This document shows positions 33,034 through 34,190 of a DNA stretch of 34,190 nucleotides, piece after piece. Each line of letters begins with the position of its first letter. Positions within the stretch are counted from its first letter, which is position 1. The translations under genes and the position numbers were made by a program. Below the pieces are notes generated by a model. It was given only the letters and a program-made list of their open reading frames with translations, did no database searches and had not been told where the DNA came from. This stretch comes from an uncultured Rickettsiales bacterium (lineage in GTDB: Bacteria > Pseudomonadota > Alphaproteobacteria > Rickettsiales > UBA1997), in contig CALXSC010000018.1 of the NCBI GenBank assembly GCA_944391025.1, forward strand, positions 1 to 34,190, given 5' to 3'.

Positions 33034-33489
33034 TTGGTGCCTGTCGGCAGAGATAATGCCTTTACAAAATTCTTGGATGGTGAAGGAATAGCATGCAAAA
33101 GATTTGCATTAGACACAGCGCCACAGATGGTATGCGACATAACCGCAAACAACTATTTTACATCTGCTTTTGTTAAAGCCTTTGACAATTACATGTCGCA
33201 GGAAAATCCGCAAATATCACAAGGCACATTCAATAAATTAAAAATACTTGTTGAAGAAGACAGGAGACGTCTAAATCTTCTTCCGGCTCCAGCAAGAATA
33301 GATCATGAATTTATTGACCTATCGCAAAACGAAATTGAGCAGCCGCACGCTAGAATTATTGGAGAACAAGCAGTTGATATAGCAACAGCCACTCCAGCTA
33401 TAGAAAACCATCAAGAAGAAAGAGAAGCGGAAGCAAACCCTTCCCATACTTCAAAAATTAATAAAACAATATATTCCCGTTTTAGATAA
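33034..33489 (+). CDS. Unknown protein, in-frame continuation after the TGA (part 2)
   Basis: The frame is the same as that of the preceding gene and open from the TGA onward (33013-33489). The nearest start-like codon is a TTG at 33034 without a ribosome site; no ATG comes before about 33127. The product VPVGRDNAFTKFLDGEGIAC, then MVCDITANNYFTSAFVKAFD, then an acidic, Gln/Glu/Pro-rich end (EQPHARIIGEQAV, NHQEEREAEANPS) looks like the C-terminus of the same protein. I recognise no domain. A bidirectional hairpin lies after its stop. Confidence 0.5.
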   Translation: MVPVGRDNAFTKFLDGEGIACKRFALDTAPQMVCDITANNYFTSAFVKAFDNYMSQENPQISQGTFNKLKILVEEDRRRLNLLPAPARIDHEFIDLSQNEIEQPHARIIGEQAVDIATATPAIENHQEEREAEANPSHTSKINKTIYSRFR

Positions 33490-33495
33490 TAAAAT

Positions 33496-33520
33496 AATAG
33501 TCCTATTTATAGGACTATTT
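33496..33520. terminator. Hairpin terminator between convergent genes
   Basis: AATAGTCCTA (33496-33505) and TAGGACTATT (33510-33519) form a 10-bp stem with a TTTA loop and short T/A flanks, suited to stopping both directions. Confidence 0.7.
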
Positions 33521-33525
33521 TCAAA

Positions 33526-34190
33526 CTAAATCATGTTAACCTTGTAGCGTGTATATGTGCATTTATAGTTTTTGTCAATAGCATCATCATAGCTAATGCT
33601 TGTAGAGCAAGAGCCTCTAAAGTCGCCAGAATCCCATATGCCATCACCAATTATTGTATCAACTTTTTTTATAATTTTGGGACTTAAACCCTTAGAATTA
33701 CAATAGCGTAGATAAATTGTTCCATTTTTACTATTTTTTATATAGTCACCTGATGAATAATTGTTGCAAGTACTTGTGAAATTAAAATATCCATCTTTAT
33801 AAACTTTTGAGTATGGCACTCCCTTGCCAGGTGTTGAATTTGGATATTCTGGATCTGGTTTAAAATCATTTAAACCCTCCAAATATAAATCTATAAAAGG
33901 ACCCGAATCTCTTGTTGGACCCACAACATTATATGGAACTTGAAAACTTGTTGTACTATATGTTTCAGCAGTACAGCCACTTCCATTATAATCACTTCCT
34001 ATATATCCATCGCCGTTCAAATCACCTGGAAGTCTCCCTTTAGCTGCCTTAAAAGCCGCAAAAGCCTGTTTATAACCCAACATTTCATTGGCAAAAGCCC
34101 TAATTTTTGCACTCTCAATAAGCGATTTTCCGCCCGTCACACCCGCAACAAGCAATCCAATTATAATTAATACTATTGATAGTTCTATTA
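33526..34190 (-). CDS. Prepilin-like (type IV pilin/pseudopilin) protein, N-terminus cut by window
   Basis: The frame runs off the right edge. Its first visible residues are IELSIVLIIIGLLVAGVTGG, the hydrophobic helix after a prepilin peptidase site with the conserved Glu at position 5 of the mature protein. A TTG at 34155 is internal, not a start. The helix continues into KIRAFANEMLGYKQAFAAFK, as in pilins. Then comes LPGDLNGDGYIGSD, a DxNxDGxxxxxD loop resembling calcium-binding loops and common in pilin-like proteins of this type. The rest is Ser/Tyr/Asn-rich with five Cys, suggesting disulfides in a periplasmic or surface globular domain. A type II secretion or type IV pilus role is likely, but no partner gene is in view. 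Confidence 0.8.
   Translation of the reverse strand, partial: IELSIVLIIIGLLVAGVTGGKSLIESAKIRAFANEMLGYKQAFAAFKAAKGRLPGDLNGDGYIGSDYNGSGCTAETYSTTSFQVPYNVVGPTRDSGPFIDLYLEGLNDFKPDPEYPNSTPGKGVPYSKVYKDGYFNFTSTCNNYSSGDYIKNSKNGTIYLRYCNSKGLSPKIIKKVDTIIGDGIWDSGDFRGSCSTSISYDDAIDKNYKCTYTRYKVNMI

Overview
The window looks like chromosomal DNA of an AT-rich Gram-negative bacterium. An alphaproteobacterium of a host-associated lineage (Rickettsiales/Holosporales-like or an uncultured gut group) fits best. The support is an outer-membrane export system, a subtilisin autotransporter, a DegP-type periplasmic protease, prepilin-like proteins, the gene styles and the AT-rich codons. I recognised proteins by their motifs only, so the taxonomy is an inference.

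Layout. Positions 1-7.7 kb are a surface-polysaccharide region on the + strand: the end of a glycosidase-like beta-propeller protein, an AAA/DUF4143 ATPase that looks like an insertion, a FemAB/GNAT-like transferase, two tandem WbsX (GH99-like) proteins, a DUF1796 protein and a GT8 glycosyltransferase. Positions 7.7-13.1 kb hold a MarR regulator followed by a MacA-MacB-TolC tripartite export operon. A 41-bp near-palindrome lies between a TTGACA box and marR. Positions 13.1-14.3 kb contain no gene but are unusually structured: three tandem hairpin repeats of about 100 bp, an 85-nt branched fold, and a 240-bp nested inverted repeat closed by GC-rich arms. Positions 14.3-17.3 kb carry an N-ATPase-type AtpR-AtpB pair without the other subunits, an XRE regulator, a HIT hydrolase (-), a MazG-like pyrophosphohydrolase and RnpA (-). 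Positions 17.3-19.8 kb have a palindromic element and the BI-1/HtrA operon (-). Positions 20-28.5 kb encode AspRS, an ankyrin-subtilisin-autotransporter fusion, a phosphohexomutase and GpmI. Positions 28.5-34.2 kb hold a small secreted nuclease-like protein (-), a structured intergenic region, a CysK-like enzyme, a gene of unknown function split by a -1 frameshift at seven A's (-), EF-P, a second unknown gene split by an in-frame TGA, and the start-proximal end of a prepilin-like gene (-).

How it works together. The first block probably builds or decorates a capsule or O-antigen. The MarR-controlled MacAB-TolC block probably exports a small molecule or peptide and senses its load. HtrA, BI-1 and the autotransporter belong to envelope quality control and secretion. 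The remaining genes are housekeeping: translation (AspRS, EF-P, RnpA), glycolysis (GpmI), sugar phosphates and nucleotide cleaning.

The strongest candidates for something undescribed are noncoding. The gene-free 13.1-14.2 kb locus is a chain of folds. One of them (13690-13795) shares its architecture, including a mutually exclusive upstream hairpin, with an element at 28852-28973. Two neighbouring unknown genes are both interrupted, one by a slippery A7 run and one by an in-frame stop; this may be decay, phase variation or recoding. All folds were found by eye, with no energy calculation and no database search.
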